A stretch of DNA of 64,000 bases, taken from contig NC_064622.1 in the NCBI RefSeq assembly GCF_023898315.1, positions 275,767,503 to 275,831,502 on the forward strand, read 5' to 3'. Each line of letters opens with the position of its first letter. Position 1 is the first letter of the stretch. Below, one piece after another: positions 10,951 through 22,448 of this stretch. The notes below the pieces were generated by a model, which did no database searches, was not told the DNA's origin, and saw only the letters and a program-made list of their open reading frames with translations. The position numbers and the translations under genes are program-made. The stretch is from Schistocerca nitens (taxonomy: Eukaryota; Arthropoda; Insecta; Orthoptera; Acrididae).

Positions 10951-11888
10951 GTCGGGGCAGAGACTTGCTGTGAAAAGTGGAGAGTCACGTGAGCGCCTGG
11001 TACCAGTTCTGTATTTACAGGGCTCCGCAGCAACCAGTCTTCTCCATTGAGGCGGTGACTAATATTCTGTCCGGTTGCGCTCTACAAAAACTTCGGTTCA
11101 TAAATAGTAAATAGTACAGGATTACTGGTAGCACTGGTACGGATACAAACATAAATGAAATTGTACGGGGTAAATTGGGAACCAACGAATTCTCTTTGTG
11201 TTTTTATATGCGTGGTTGATTGTTTTTCTCATATTAGAACCGCACACCATTTAGTCTTAGTCCTTACAGAACACAAATTTTATAAGTAATAACAAATTAG
11301 ATTATCGCGTCACTTCCACGTTTTTATCTAACCAAAGCGATTACTTCTGACGCAAATACAGTTTACACGCACGAACATAAAAAAATCTATGTAATTACTG
11401 TTGTTTCTTTGCTCTCAATCGAACTTTATTCATCATGCTCGAAGGCAAGGCAGTTTCAATAGTATTGAAGCGATGTTTGATATATTCTTGCTTTGCGTTT
11501 TTCTTTTTCATATTTCTGATCAGAAGAAAGCAGCAACTACCACATAATGCTGGCAAGTACTCTTTGAAACGTCAATACATTTCTGACTTCTGGCTTTCGG
11601 TACACGGGAACCAACAATATAACATGTCGACTCACAACCACAGCGTTTTCTAGACAACCACAGCGTTTTCTAGCGTTGAATGGTAAATCTGTATAGTTTT
11701 CTTTTTTGTTACTCAATATCCCTCTGTATCACATTACAAATCAACAATTTTCGAATAAAATCTAAATTAAACATTGACAATTTGAGTTTTCCCATAAACA
11801 CTGTTTATTTTCAAGTAACGGACAGACGGATAACTATGTAGAACAACAATGTTCCGTAGGTTACACGGCCCTTTATATATCCTCACTC
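10951..11888. other. Unassigned sequence with second arm of dispersed repeat
   Basis: 11511-11645 matches 7812-7945 in the same orientation. Immediately inside its right end a 20-bp unit is tandemly duplicated (11635-11673). Nothing else is recognisable. Confidence 0.55.
11635..11673. repeat. 20-bp tandem duplication
   Basis: The unit caaccacagcgttttctaga is followed by 19 matching bases of a second copy. Confidence 0.93.
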
Positions 11889-12090
11889 TGCCGGCCGAAG
11901 TGGCCGTGCGGTTAAAGGCGCTGCAGTCTGGAACCGCAAGACCGCTACGGTCGCAGGTTCGAATCCCGCCTCGGGCATGGATGTTTGTGATGTCCTTAGG
12001 TTAGTTAGGTTTAACTAGTTCTAAGTTCTAGGGGACTAATGACCTCAGCAGTTGAGTCCCATAGTGCTCAGAGCCATTTGAACCATTTTT
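11889..12090 (+). mobile_element. SINE-A copy 3
   Basis: This is the ggttaaaggcgc subfamily with a complete tRNA-like head, body hairpin and ccatttgaacc end. The target duplication atcctcactc lies at 11879-11888 and 12091-12100. It differs from copy 11 (57939-58131) at only about four positions, indicating a recently active subfamily. Confidence 0.96.
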
Positions 12091-12100
12091 ATCCTCACTC

Positions 12101-13250
12101 AGTTTCTTGACGGTTTTTAGGGGAATCTAGTAGGACACTGATCGCAACCTAAGAAAGCGATCGATATAACGCCAGAAATGTATGCAACACTTAAAGGCAA
12201 CGCGGGTACGACCGTAACTGGTGAAACCAATTAGGAAAGCTACCGTTGCCTGCGTTAGTTTTAAAACTGCATTTGTAACACTTTTAAATGTGTGTGTTTC
12301 AACTGAAAGGAAGTATGGTTTATGATACAACCACACGTCACATTTTAACTAAGCTCATCTGATTAAATTAGAAATGGACGCTGATGGCTTTGCAGCTTAT
12401 CTCTCTAAACCGAACTGATGCAACCATCCACTGGTGAAGAGATTGGAATGCAGGGCAGGGCAGACAACCTCCAATACGAGCACCCACTGCCATTATCGAT
12501 CTAGCTCTCTGGTTATAGCTGCTTCACGCCGGTGTGACAAACGTAGTCAGTGTCGAGCGAGAACGAGGCGACTTTGCGTTTTGCGCAGTCAAGCCCGCGT
12601 GATCCGGCGATTATCTTTGGCCACGGTGGCGGCCACACATCACAGCACACACAAAAGGTGGGCCGGCGATCGAACCTGCTGTGGTGTGAGTATATCGGCA
12701 GTGGGACGAGCAGGGGGTGGGGGCCGGGAGCGTAGGGTGGGGGTCGGGAGCGTGGTGTGGGGTGGGTCATCGCTCCCAGGCGGACACGCGTTTATCGGCG
12801 CCGCGTGAGGACGCCCGAAACACGACAAAGCCGCGCATTGCGACGAACTGCAGGCGAAAGCGTGTGGGCCATTGCTGAGGAAGCGTGTGCACACTGCACG
12901 CGTGGCCATCCTGCGGTTTCGTGACACAGCTGCCGGCACGGCTGTGACTAAAATACTCACAGTACGGACGTACAATGTGGCACTGGCCACTGAAACTGTA
13001 TGATCCGTTACCAATCGCTCGTCGAATTGTGGCTGTCCATCTATACATCCATCAATCTCTCACCCTACTCACGTTTTGTTCATGTCCTGTACACAATCTT
13101 ACGGAAAAATATCCCTATTTACGTATTTGCCCATCGATAGGCGAAGACGCTTCGATGACAGGTACCACGAACATCTCAGGATTAGCGGACCTCGAAGTGG
13201 TAACTACGTCACGTGTCGACCGCCTACCCAAGTCTATCACCTGGGAACTA
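12101..13250. other. Unassigned sequence with CpG-rich island-like block
   Basis: About 12460-12960 is visibly GC- and CpG-rich. It includes a G-run cluster at 12713-12766 where an imperfect unit (gggtggggg, cggga, gcgt) repeats. It could be a regulatory or CpG-rich block, but no TATA box, initiator or adjoining exon could be shown. Open frames here on both strands are by-products of low stop-codon density. Confidence 0.4.
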
Positions 13251-14418
13251 CAATGAAGTGCCAAAGAAAGTGGTATAGGCATGCGTATTCAAATACAGAG
13301 ATATAAACAGCAGAATACGGCGCTGCGGTCGGCAACGCCTAAGACAAGTCTCTGCCGCAGTTGTCAGACCGGTTACTGCTGCTACAATGGCAGGTTATCA
13401 AGATTTAAGTGAGTTTGGCGTTATAGTCGGCGCAGGAACGATGGGACACAGCATCTCCGAGGTAGCGATGAAGTACGGATTTTTATGTACGATCATTTCA
13501 CGAGTGTACCGTGAATATCAGGAATCCGGTAAAACATCAAATCTCTGACATCGCTGTGGCCGGAAAAAGATACTGGAAGAACGGGACCAGCGACGACAGA
13601 TGAGAATCGTTCAACGTGACAGAAGTGCAACCCTTCTCCAATTTGCTGCAGATTTCAATGCTGGGCCATCAGCAAGTGTCAGCGTGCGAACCATTCAACG
13701 AAACATCATCGATATGGGTTTCGGAGCCCAAGCCCCGTCGTGTGCCCTTGATGACTGCACGATACAAAGCTTTACGCCTCGCCTGGGTCCGTCAACACCG
13801 ACATTGGTCCGTTGATGATTGGAAACATGTTGCCTGGTCGGACGAGTCTCCTTTCAAATTATATCAAGAGGATGGACACGTACGGGTATCGAGACAACCT
13901 CATGAACCCAGAGACCCTGCATGTCACCAGAGGACTGTTCAAGCTATTGGAGGCTCTGTAATGGTGTGAGGCACGTGCAGTTGGAGTGATATGGAACACC
14001 TGATAAGTCTAGATACGACTGTGACAGGTGACCCATAGTAAACATGTTGTCTGATCACTGCATCCATTCACGTCCATTGTGCATCCCGACGGACTTAGGC
14101 AATTCCAGAAGTACAATGCGACACCCCACGCGTCCAGAATTGCTACAGAGTGGCTCCAGGAACACTCTTCTGGCTTTCAACACTTCCGCTGGCCACCAGT
14201 CTTCCCAGACATGAACATTATTGAGCATATCTGGGATGCCTTGCAAAGTGCTTTGCAGAAGACATCTCCACCCCTTCGTACTCTTACGGATTTACGGACA
14301 GCCCTGCAGGATTCATGGTGTCAGTTACCTCCAGCATTACTTTAGATATTAGCCGAGTCCATGCCACGTCGTGTTGCGGCATTTCTGCATGTCCACGAAG
14401 GCCCTACACGATATTTTC
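13251..14418 (+). mobile_element. Tc1-like element Tc1-a, near full length, defective
   Basis: A TA dinucleotide (13249-13250) precedes the left terminal sequence caatgaagtgccaaag. The element matches the minus-strand copy at 1-698, and its 3' part matches the fragment at 58841-59076. The right terminal repeat is missing beyond about 14418. Confidence 0.85.
13388..14415 (+). pseudogene. Tc1-type transposase, multiply broken
   Basis: The N-terminal frame starts MAGYQDLSEF and carries the helix-turn-helix SISEVAMKYGF. Later frames give SVRTIQRN, then VAWSDESPFKLY (first Asp), then FQKYNATPH and DMNIIEHIWDALQ (Glu present). The usual second catalytic Asp of the QQDNA motif is replaced by Tyr (KYNATPH). 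An in-frame TAG at 14343-14345 replaces a likely CAG codon ahead of ESMPRRVAAF, and earlier stops and frameshifts also occur. The family would excise and reinsert at TA sites. This copy cannot, because of the lost Asp and the stops. Confidence 0.85.
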
Positions 14419-15779
14419 TCTTCGGGCAGCCACCTCTAGTAGAACATCGCCAGTTAAGCCAAGCCACTGACACGCCGCATTCACTGTCGGTGGCTTGCAT
14501 TACCCTGCTTCGCTCTGCTGGACATAGCGAATTCGTCATCCTGCCACGAGACTTGACTGTCAATAGTGGTCGAATACAGATGATAGATCCAGAAATATTT
14601 CCTCTGGACATCTGTGCTGCTGCGGTATATGTTGTGGAGACATTTCGAATTTGGTCACATCATTATCAAGTGCTACTCACTGTTACCTGTTGCAGATACT
14701 GAATCTTCCGAAAACTGCAAGTGCGAGTTCCTTCTAGCATTCTACTTAGTTTATTTTCTTGTGGAGTTCAGTTTCTCTCAAATACATGCATCTGGGGACT
14801 GAAGTTGTACAGATATTTGATGGTCGTAAATACTGACAGTGTAGAAGTGTTAAATGACAACGTGATCGTATCCCGTTATTTTATCGTTGAAACAAGACAC
14901 ATCATCAGCAAAGCATTTGAATCACATGATATGCCTTATTACATTTTCCTGCATAATGTGAACAATCACTGCTGAGAAGTTTTACTTTACCTATCAGTGT
15001 CGAGTTTCTGTGTTCCAAGAGCTGAGAAATATTCGGGGTACTGGACATACGAGAATCAACTTAATTCATAAAGTGCTGGTCCAATTTTAATCTGTCGTAC
15101 AGGTACGATACATTGCAGAATGGATGAAGGCACGTTTAACATTTGGCGCAAGAACATTGTCATCGGATTCCCTGCTCGAAAATCGACTACAGGTTTTCGA
15201 AAGGTTGGATAAAGGCAGACGTGTGAGGGTACACAATTTCGCATACATGTTTGTCGAACCAAGTTTCAACAAAGCCTTTATTCGGAGTACAGTTCTTTTT
15301 ATGGGAACATCACTTACGTCACAGGATGATGCCCAGCACACAAAATGTGTACTCAGTCCTCTGCTTGTGAGACCTCTTTTGACAGCAGCGATAGGAGTAA
15401 AGGAGTACTACGTACATTTGCCTGAACCCATCACAGAGTCATTTCTCTTCTGAACGATATTAAGCAGACAGCTCAATGTACAAAGTTTTTTTGCTACAAA
15501 GTAACTGCTGACAGTGAGTCGAAGAACGGTTGATACACATAGAATGAAATAAAGCAGTCTTTTCGCCTTGACTTTTCATTTAGTTGGTGCGATAAACACT
15601 AGTAAACTCCCCATCAGACTAACTGCGATGTATGAAATATTGCAACAAAAGAAAGGATTACAGAAAACTATGCGACGCAAGCGTCTGTGTCGATATTCAT
15701 CTGCCCATCACTGTGATTACACCCTGCATGCCAAAATTAGGTTTAGGTGCAAGTTGGAGAAGCTGCACCTGTAGTCTAT
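14419..15779. other. Unassigned sequence
   Basis: A 109-codon open frame (15124-15453, plus) stands out by length, but its protein resembles no family I know and it has no visible neighbours supporting a gene. It is treated as chance. Confidence 0.4.
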
Positions 15780-15900
15780 ATGCAGGGTGATTCCGTTATA
15801 ATGTTACAAACTTTCAGGGATGATGGAGCGGGGTAAAAGTATTAATTTCAGGTCAGGGAAAGTGATCTGGAAATGACCGGGTCGATTCCTTGCGCCAGTT
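15780..15900 (+). repeat. Terminus of a dispersed repeat (family unnamed)
   Basis: The text gcagggtgattccg followed by gttacaaactttcagggatg and gatgga resembles the start of a widespread insect repeat. The family and orientation are not certain. Confidence 0.35.
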
Positions 15901-17643
15901 TACCACACTAGGGAGCAAAATCGCACTGCTATGGGGACAGACGGTAGAACCTGTTAATATTACATCTCGTGGTTTTTATTGTTTTTATTATAAGAAATTA
16001 TGTTTTAAAAATCTGAATTTCAGAATAGTATTTTGATAAACGATCTCTTATTGTTTCATCACAAGTTTAAAAAAATTGAAACTTGCTATTTTTATGGCAG
16101 AGTAAGGGGGCAGAGTGTATGGACGAAGAGATACGTGAGGAATCAAAAACCGAATGTAATAGCTTCATAGATACGACGAAATTTTCAGAAGGCATATGGC
16201 GTAACAATATGTGGAAAATCGATTATTTCTTCCTGTTCTTCGAAAGAAGGCGATGGAGAACTTTTCAAGTCGATATGCAGAATTGACATCGCGACTCCAG
16301 AAAAGAAATTAAGAAACATATTTATGCTTGGGCGATTAGTAAGAACTTGGAATCGTAATCATCTGCTTTGTGATTTAAAAAAGACACGGAAAACGTGTCG
16401 AAAAGTTTGTCTTTTACACATACTTTCATATAAAATTCTAGACTACTGCAAGTCACAAAAAGAAGTATTTGAACATGCACCTCAATCGCTTTGAAACTGA
16501 AAACTATCTTCAGACGCTTTTTTATTTCCAACAAATGCGCATTCGTTATACAGACCCAGTATCTCGACAAATGACTATTTTCCGTAAACAGAGACTGAAT
16601 ACAACTGCTGTAAGACGCCACGTTATTTGCACCGTCGAAGCACACAGCAGAGTGATGGGGAAGCGAAGTCACTGAAGTACGTACTCATTTTGTTAACAGT
16701 GAGGCACGATATTAGTAGCAATCTTTGTTATGACTCCAACTGAGTGTCTGAAAAACAAACTTGAATATATTTTTAGGGGCATTGGAGAAATGAAATATGA
16801 CGGGAGATCTGATACGTACTACTTATTCGTGTCGGACCCCGCGGCGCTACTACATTGGGTTGACTGCTCTTTAATGGCCTTGTAGCCAACGTGAGCAGTG
16901 CAGCCAGTATGCGTCACCCGGCGGAGCTGCGCGACCTTGGCCAGTATAGGCAGATTACGACTCCAGTTCTGGCGCTTAGCGGTTATGCAACAGCCGGACT
17001 GCTGCAGAGATCCTCGATGGACAGCCAGCGAAAGGCCGGAAAAGCGGTACTTAACATTAGGACAAATATTTCAAATCTGCACAGTGATTACGCTGGAAAA
17101 AGTCAATATATGAATGTCCTTGTGACCGCCTCCGATACAGCCAGTACCGACATAGGTATGGTCACCGAACTTCACCAATCGCGCCACTGCGCTGGCGGTG
17201 ACTCACTCTGTCAAACTGAACACTAATGGTCAACAAGCAGAACCACTTCTAGTACAGTGCACTATCAAGACGGCCACCTAGCAGTAAATCTGATCTGCCT
17301 ATTCCAGCCAGGTGCTTTTCCCACACCACTGGGGAATCGTTCTAAGACTTTCGCTACGGAACGATTTACGAATTGATAAATGATGTCGGTTTGAATCTTA
17401 GGAAATAGACTTACAAGTAAATTATGGGAATTGTGTGTGTGGTTTGAGGTTTTCGGGCGCTAAACAGCGTGCATTATGGTAATTACAGGTCCGCCTATCT
17501 GCAAACAGCAGATAAAAAGTGTGTGTCGTTCGAACCGCAGACAAGTGTTCTACGAATCGAGATAGCCAAACACGAATCACGACTCGACCACACAGCTTTA
17601 CTTATCCCGGTACGTTTGTCCGCAATTTTCTTTGAGTGTTAGT
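15901..17643. other. Unassigned sequence
   Basis: Only short chance frames are present, and no element is recognised. Confidence 0.4.
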
Positions 17644-17738
17644 CCCACAAGGTTGCAGGAGAACTGCGAAGTTTGGAAGGTAGGAGAGAGGTACGAGCGT
17701 GATGCAGGGTCGTGAGTCGTGCTTGGCTAGCTCACGAG
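17644..17738 (+). repeat. SINE-C related fragment
   Basis: The words gttgcaggagaactg, gaagtttggaaggtaggag and gagtcgtgctt match the leader of the tRNA-like unit at 55044-55260, ending at the degraded start of its tRNA-like head (ggctagctca). Confidence 0.6.
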
Positions 17739-18771
17739 GGGAGGATCTAACATGTGGGTCACCGATTTTCGTCACGTTTTCTAAGGACTTCTATATTGAA
17801 AATAAATAGACAAGTTTCGCCTTTTTGCTAGACACTCCCTAGTTTTTGAAAAATCGAGGTCAAAGTTGAAAAGGGACAAGTGTATTTTCAATGCCATACA
17901 TCGAAAGATCGTCTAGAAACAAGCATTTTTAATCAGTATAACATGGGGTCCAACGTCAATAACGTTCGAGTTATTAACGTTTTCGTATTCTCATGCTCTA
18001 GCTTGGATACCCGTCATTCCATCTGTCTAGGTGAGCGATGTCGGCTGTCGACCGGTCAAGGCATTAAATGCCAAACCACTGGTTTGTGTTCGATTATTGG
18101 TCTGACTTCTTTTCTTCAGTCATATTTCTTTGGTGTACCTGATAATATTCTGAGAATGAGGATATGTTTATCTCCTTTTTCTGAAATAAAGAACTGAGAG
18201 GTGTGATTAATAATCAAATAAGTATATATATAAAATACTGACAGTTATTTTCATCGTGATAAATGACGCTCAACCGACCTGCACCATGAAACTGATACCT
18301 CCGAAACGTATCTCTTTTTGTGACGTTTATTTTCTCCGACACTAAAGAATTTCATCGCTCTATTTCAAAATCATGCGACATAACAGCCGAATAAATAATT
18401 ATAAGATAGGGCCAACGCTATCAAAATTCATGCTTTAGTCCATAACCACTTGTCCACGTCTGTCTTTCAAGATATGCATTTATATGTGTGGTACGCATCC
18501 AAATTGGTATCTCATAGATCTGTTTTTAGTAGACTGAATTATATATGTTTTCCACGAACAAAGTAGCAGAAAACACGTTAATACGGCGAGATTTCGTTCG
18601 TGCGTTGCACATGGTGCGAGAAATATTTATGTTTTGCCTGTTTCTATGACGCGTTTCACACCACTGATGGCGAGAACGCTCGCGAATAGACGATCAGTTG
18701 GGATTATTCAATAATATACTTTGGTGTGTTGTGTACTGTGTATCGCGACGACAATAACTGTCGTAATTATA
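17739..18771. other. Unassigned sequence
   Basis: No recognisable element. Open frames are short. Confidence 0.4.
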
Positions 18772-18940
18772 CAGAGCGGTCCAGAAAAATGTAGACACTA
18801 TTTGATAGTTAATATCTTTGGAACAAAATGACAGATCGTTGCGATTTTGCGCGGTAGCGTAGTCCATTGTTTCCTCAACAGACCTAGGTGCGCATTTTGT
18901 CGTTTGGGCAACGCAAGGCCGTATTGGAGTGGTACTGGCA

Positions 18941-19800
18941 ATGATGGAGGTACAACAGCAATGGCGTAATGTGTGCAGAACTCAGCCACCAACACGTATA
19001 ACAATTAATCGTATTCAGGATAAATTTGAAGCCGACAGTACTGTTCAGAATGTGCATAAGGAAAGGCCTGGCCGACCAAAAACGTCAACCAGTCCAGTTT
19101 CGAGAGCTGCTGTGTTGCAAACTTTTACCAGTTGCTCGTGAAAGCAGTGTAGGCCGAGCAAGCGCACAGCGAATTTTCTGAAGACTGCAAAGAGGAAAGT
19201 CTACATTTCAAGATTGTTGCACGCTCTGAACGAGGACGACCCGGATCGAAGTATGGAGTACTGACAATGGTGTGAAGGCATGATTCGCGAGAATGAACCG
19301 TTTGCAAGGACGGTTATGTGGTCTGACGAGGCGCAATTCAAACCTAACGGTGCTGTAAACCGCCCGAACTACGTGTCCTCGGCTCGTGAAAATCTTCACA
19401 TTCACATGGACAAACGTTTTAATCTACCGGTTATTAACGTTTAGTGTGGTCTGTCATCGCGAAGTTTCGTTGGCCCTTTTTTCTTTGAAGGTACCGTAAT
19501 TGGTGAGGTGAATATCACATCATATGCGGCAATCATTGATTTTACCTGCCACCCGAGAGGCGTTTGGGAAAGAAAGATTTTTCCCTACAACAAGTTGGCG
19601 CTCCGCCTCACCACCACAGAGGTGTCGGAGCCTGTTTGGATTAAGATCTACCTGGACGATGGCTAGGTCAAAGAGGAGCTGTTGACTATCCACTACGATC
19701 TCCGCCGGACCTTACAAGTCTCGACTTCTGCTTACGGGGGCCTTGAAAAATGAAATTCATCAATAGAAGCCAGCTATACTGAACGAGTTACGAGAAACCA
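18941..19800 (+). pseudogene. Mariner-type transposase remnant
   Basis: Fragments in different frames include QQQWRNVCRTQPPTR with RIQDKFEADSTV (DNA-binding part), MWSDEAQFKPNG (first Asp), QQVGAPPHHH and PDLTSLDFCLRG. In the usual QQDGAPPH motif the second catalytic Asp is Val here. Several stops and frameshifts interrupt the gene. It resembles transposases with a DFFLWG-type end, like the element at 2955-4487, but it is a different family because the terminal repeats differ. Confidence 0.75.
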
Positions 19801-19919
19801 TTTTGGCGTCCAGTGCGGCTAACACACGGGCAACACTGACAGCAGAAGTTCGATCAATAATTCAGCGGTATCAACGTTTTTGGCTGCTAATGGGAGTGAC
19901 TTTGATCAAATAAAATGAC

Positions 19920-21788
19920 AGTCTCCCGTGCAAGAAGCAGGCAAAAAGGAATACAAACGTCTCAAAAATGAAATCGACAGGAAGTGCAAAAGGGCTAAGC
20001 AGGAATGGCTAGAGGACAAATGTAAGGATGTAGAGGCTTGTCTCACTAGGGGTAAGATAGATACTGCCTACAGGAAAATTAAAGAGACCTTTGGAGAGAA
20101 GAGAACCACTTGTATGAATATCAAGAGCTCAGATGGCAACCCAGTTCTAAGCAAAGAAGGGAAGGCAGAAAGGTGGAAGGAGTATATAGAGGGTTTATAC
20201 AAGGGCGATGTACTTGAGGACAATATTATGGAAATGGAAGAGGATGTAGATGAAGACGAAATGGGAGATAAGATACTGCGTGAAGAGTTTGACAGAGCAC
20301 TGAAAGACCTGAGTCGAAACAAGGCCCCGGGAGTAGACAACATTCCATTAGAACTACTGATGGCCTCGGGAGAGCCGGTCATATCAAAACTCTACCATCT
20401 GGTGAGCGCGATGTATGAGACAGGCGAAATACCCTCAGACTTCAAGAAGAATATAATAATTCCAATCCCAAAGAAAGCAGGTGTTGACAGATATGAAAAT
20501 TACCGAACTATCAGTTTAATAAGTCACTGCTGCAAAATACTAACGCGAATTCTTTACAGACGAATGGAAAAACTGGTAGAAGCCGACCTCGGGGAAGATC
20601 AGTTTAGATTCCGTAGAAATGTTGGAACACGTGAGGCAATACTGACCTTACGACTTATCTTGGAAGAAAGATTGAGAAAAGGCAAACCTACGTTTCTAGC
20701 ATTTGTAGACTTAGAGAAAGCTTTTGACAATGTTGACTGGAATACTCTCTTTCAAATTCTGAAGGTGGCAGGGGTAAAATACAGGGAGCGAAAGGCTATT
20801 TACAATTTGTACAGAAACCAGATGGCAGTTATAAGAGTCGAGGGGCATGAAAGGGAAGCAGTGGTTGGGAAAGGAGTGAGACAGGGTTGTAGTAGCCCCT
20901 CCCCGATGTTATTCAATCTGTATATTGAGCAAGCAGTAAAGGAAACAAAAGAAAAATTTGGAGTAGGTATTAAAATTCATGGAGAAGAAGTAAAAACTTT
21001 AAGGTTCGCCGATGACATTGTAATTCTGTCAGAGACAGCAAAGGACTTGGAAGAGCAGTTGAATGGAATGGACAGTGTCTTGAAAGGAGGATATAAGATG
21101 AACATCAACAAAAGCAAAACAAGGATAATGGAATGTGGTCGAATTAAGTCAGGTGATGCTGAGGGAATTAGATTAGGAAATGAGACACTTAAAGTAGTAA
21201 AGGAGTTTTGCTATTTAGGGAGTAAAATAACCGATGATGGTCGAAGTAGAGAGGATATAAAATGTAGACTGGCAATGGCAAGGAAATCGTTTCTGAAGAA
21301 GAGAAATTTGTTAACATCGAGTATAGATTTAGGTGTCAGGAAGTCGTTTCTGAAAGTATTTGTATGGAGTGTAGCCATGTATGGAAGTGAGACATGGACG
21401 ATAACTAGTTTGGACAAGAAGAGAATAGAAGCTTTCGAAATGTGGTGCTACAGAAGAATGCTGAAGATAAGGTGGGTAGATCATGTAACTAATGAGGAGG
21501 TACTGAATAGGATTGGGGAGAAGAGAAGTTTGTGGCACAACTTGACTAGAAGAAGGGATCGGTTGGTAGGACATGTTTTGAGGCATCAAGGGATCACAAA
21601 TTTAGCATTGGAGGGCAGCGTGGAGGGTAAAAATCGTAGAGGGAGACCAAGAGATGAATACACTAAGCAGATTCAGAAGGATGTAGGTTGCAGTAGGTAC
21701 TGGGAGATGAAGAAGCTTGCACAGGATAGAGTAGCATGGAGAGCTGCATCAAACCAGTCTCAGGACTGAAGACCACAACAACAACAAT
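19920..21788 (+). mobile_element. LINE-1x non-LTR retrotransposon, 5' truncated
   Basis: The insertion starts about 19920 in the region between endonuclease and reverse transcriptase and ends in gaccacaacaacaacaat, a (caa)n-type tail. Related fragments lie at 6302-7010 and 30016-30700. No exact target duplication is seen. The nearest candidate is aatgaca on the left against aatgtca on the right. Confidence 0.85.
19928..21769 (+). CDS. Non-LTR reverse transcriptase, uninterrupted 613 codons
   Basis: This frame encodes the reverse-transcriptase half of a LINE polyprotein. Residues 1-60 are a basic, coiled linker that normally follows the endonuclease. NKAPGVDNIPLELL is at 131-144, motif A FVDLEKAFDNVDW at 259-271, the QGCSSPSPMLFN block at 319-330, and the catalytic FADD at 360-363. 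A C-terminal region with YGSETWTI, EMWCYRRML and GRPRDEYTKQIQK follows. All catalytic Asp residues are kept, but some conserved positions differ (RFR for the usual GFR, and SPSP in the palm). The first Met is arbitrary, because the true ORF would begin upstream in the missing endonuclease domain. It is probably not expressed as a functional retrotransposon. The clade (RTE- or L1-like) is not settled. Confidence 0.88.
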   Translation: MQEAGKKEYKRLKNEIDRKCKRAKQEWLEDKCKDVEACLTRGKIDTAYRKIKETFGEKRTTCMNIKSSDGNPVLSKEGKAERWKEYIEGLYKGDVLEDNIMEMEEDVDEDEMGDKILREEFDRALKDLSRNKAPGVDNIPLELLMASGEPVISKLYHLVSAMYETGEIPSDFKKNIIIPIPKKAGVDRYENYRTISLISHCCKILTRILYRRMEKLVEADLGEDQFRFRRNVGTREAILTLRLILEERLRKGKPTFLAFVDLEKAFDNVDWNTLFQILKVAGVKYRERKAIYNLYRNQMAVIRVEGHEREAVVGKGVRQGCSSPSPMLFNLYIEQAVKETKEKFGVGIKIHGEEVKTLRFADDIVILSETAKDLEEQLNGMDSVLKGGYKMNINKSKTRIMECGRIKSGDAEGIRLGNETLKVVKEFCYLGSKITDDGRSREDIKCRLAMARKSFLKKRNLLTSSIDLGVRKSFLKVFVWSVAMYGSETWTITSLDKKRIEAFEMWCYRRMLKIRWVDHVTNEEVLNRIGEKRSLWHNLTRRRDRLVGHVLRHQGITNLALEGSVEGKNRRGRPRDEYTKQIQKDVGCSRYWEMKKLAQDRVAWRAASNQSQD

Positions 21789-21849
21789 GTCATTTTGATC
21801 CACTAATATTGGCTATGAAAGAGTGTCTTCATTTTTCCGGACACCTCTG

Positions 21850-22310
21850 CATGTGTTTATATTATTTTAGCCATACCTCTCCATGTTTTACTTCAAAATG
21901 GCAAAGAAAAGTATTCCGATTACCAGAATACTATCAGACATACCGAAAACAGTATCGAACGAAAAAAATGGCGGGGCCAAGAACTGAAAACGGACCAGCA
22001 GTTTGGCAGTCTAATGCCTTGACCTCCGACCGCTGACCTCGCTCTGCTAGCCGCACTGAATGATGGATAACGAAACTAAAGCATGAAAACGTTAAAACTC
22101 GAGCATCATATTTATATTAATAAAAATGTTTGTTTCATACGCGGTTTCGACATATAACGTTGATAATACGACTTTTCGTCATCAACGTTGACGTAGATTT
22201 TTTCAAAAACTTTTGTCTAACAGCCGAAACACCAGTCTCTGGATTTTCAAGACATAACGTCCTTGCAAAACTGGATCAAAATCGGTTACCCACACGTCAG
22301 CTCCTTTCCC
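21850..22310. other. Unassigned sequence
   Basis: Nothing recognisable is seen between the mariner terminus and the SINE-C fragment. Confidence 0.4.
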
Positions 22311-22448
22311 TGTCAGTCAGTAGAGCACTTGTCCGTGAATGGTGCAGGTCCCAGATTCCAGCGCCGGTCCGACACACAGTTTTAATATGCCAGGAAGTTT
22401 CAAATCAGCGCACATTCCGCTGCAGAGTGAAACTTCATTCTGGTGTAA
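22311..22448 (+). mobile_element. SINE-C fragment with degraded tRNA-like head
   Basis: The words gtagagcacttgtccg, a weak B box (agattccagcg) and the body acacagttttaatatgccaggaagttt match the unit at 55159-55260. The 3' part continues with gctgcagagtgaaa. Confidence 0.7.

Larger units (their letters stand above)
18772..21849 (+). mobile_element. Mariner-type element split by LINE-1x
   Basis: The left terminal inverted repeat (18772-18808, after TA) and the right one (21813-21849) match at about 31 of 37 positions. Between them, a degraded mariner transposase occupies about 18941-19900. A LINE-1x is inserted at about 19920-21788, leaving only about 60 bases of mariner 3' sequence before the right repeat. 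The right flank reads ca rather than ta. Confidence 0.85.

Noticed and set aside
12434..13014. 124-codon frames on both strands
   Set aside because: Both come from CpG-rich composition; the translated sequences are Pro/Arg/Thr-rich and low in complexity.
15124..15453. 109-codon open frame as a host gene
   Set aside because: No recognisable domain, no splice context, and equally long frames occur on the other strand in the same place.
20068..20382. 104-codon minus-strand frame inside LINE-1x
   Set aside because: It is the antisense shadow of the reverse-transcriptase frame, rich in Ser from reverse-read acidic codons.
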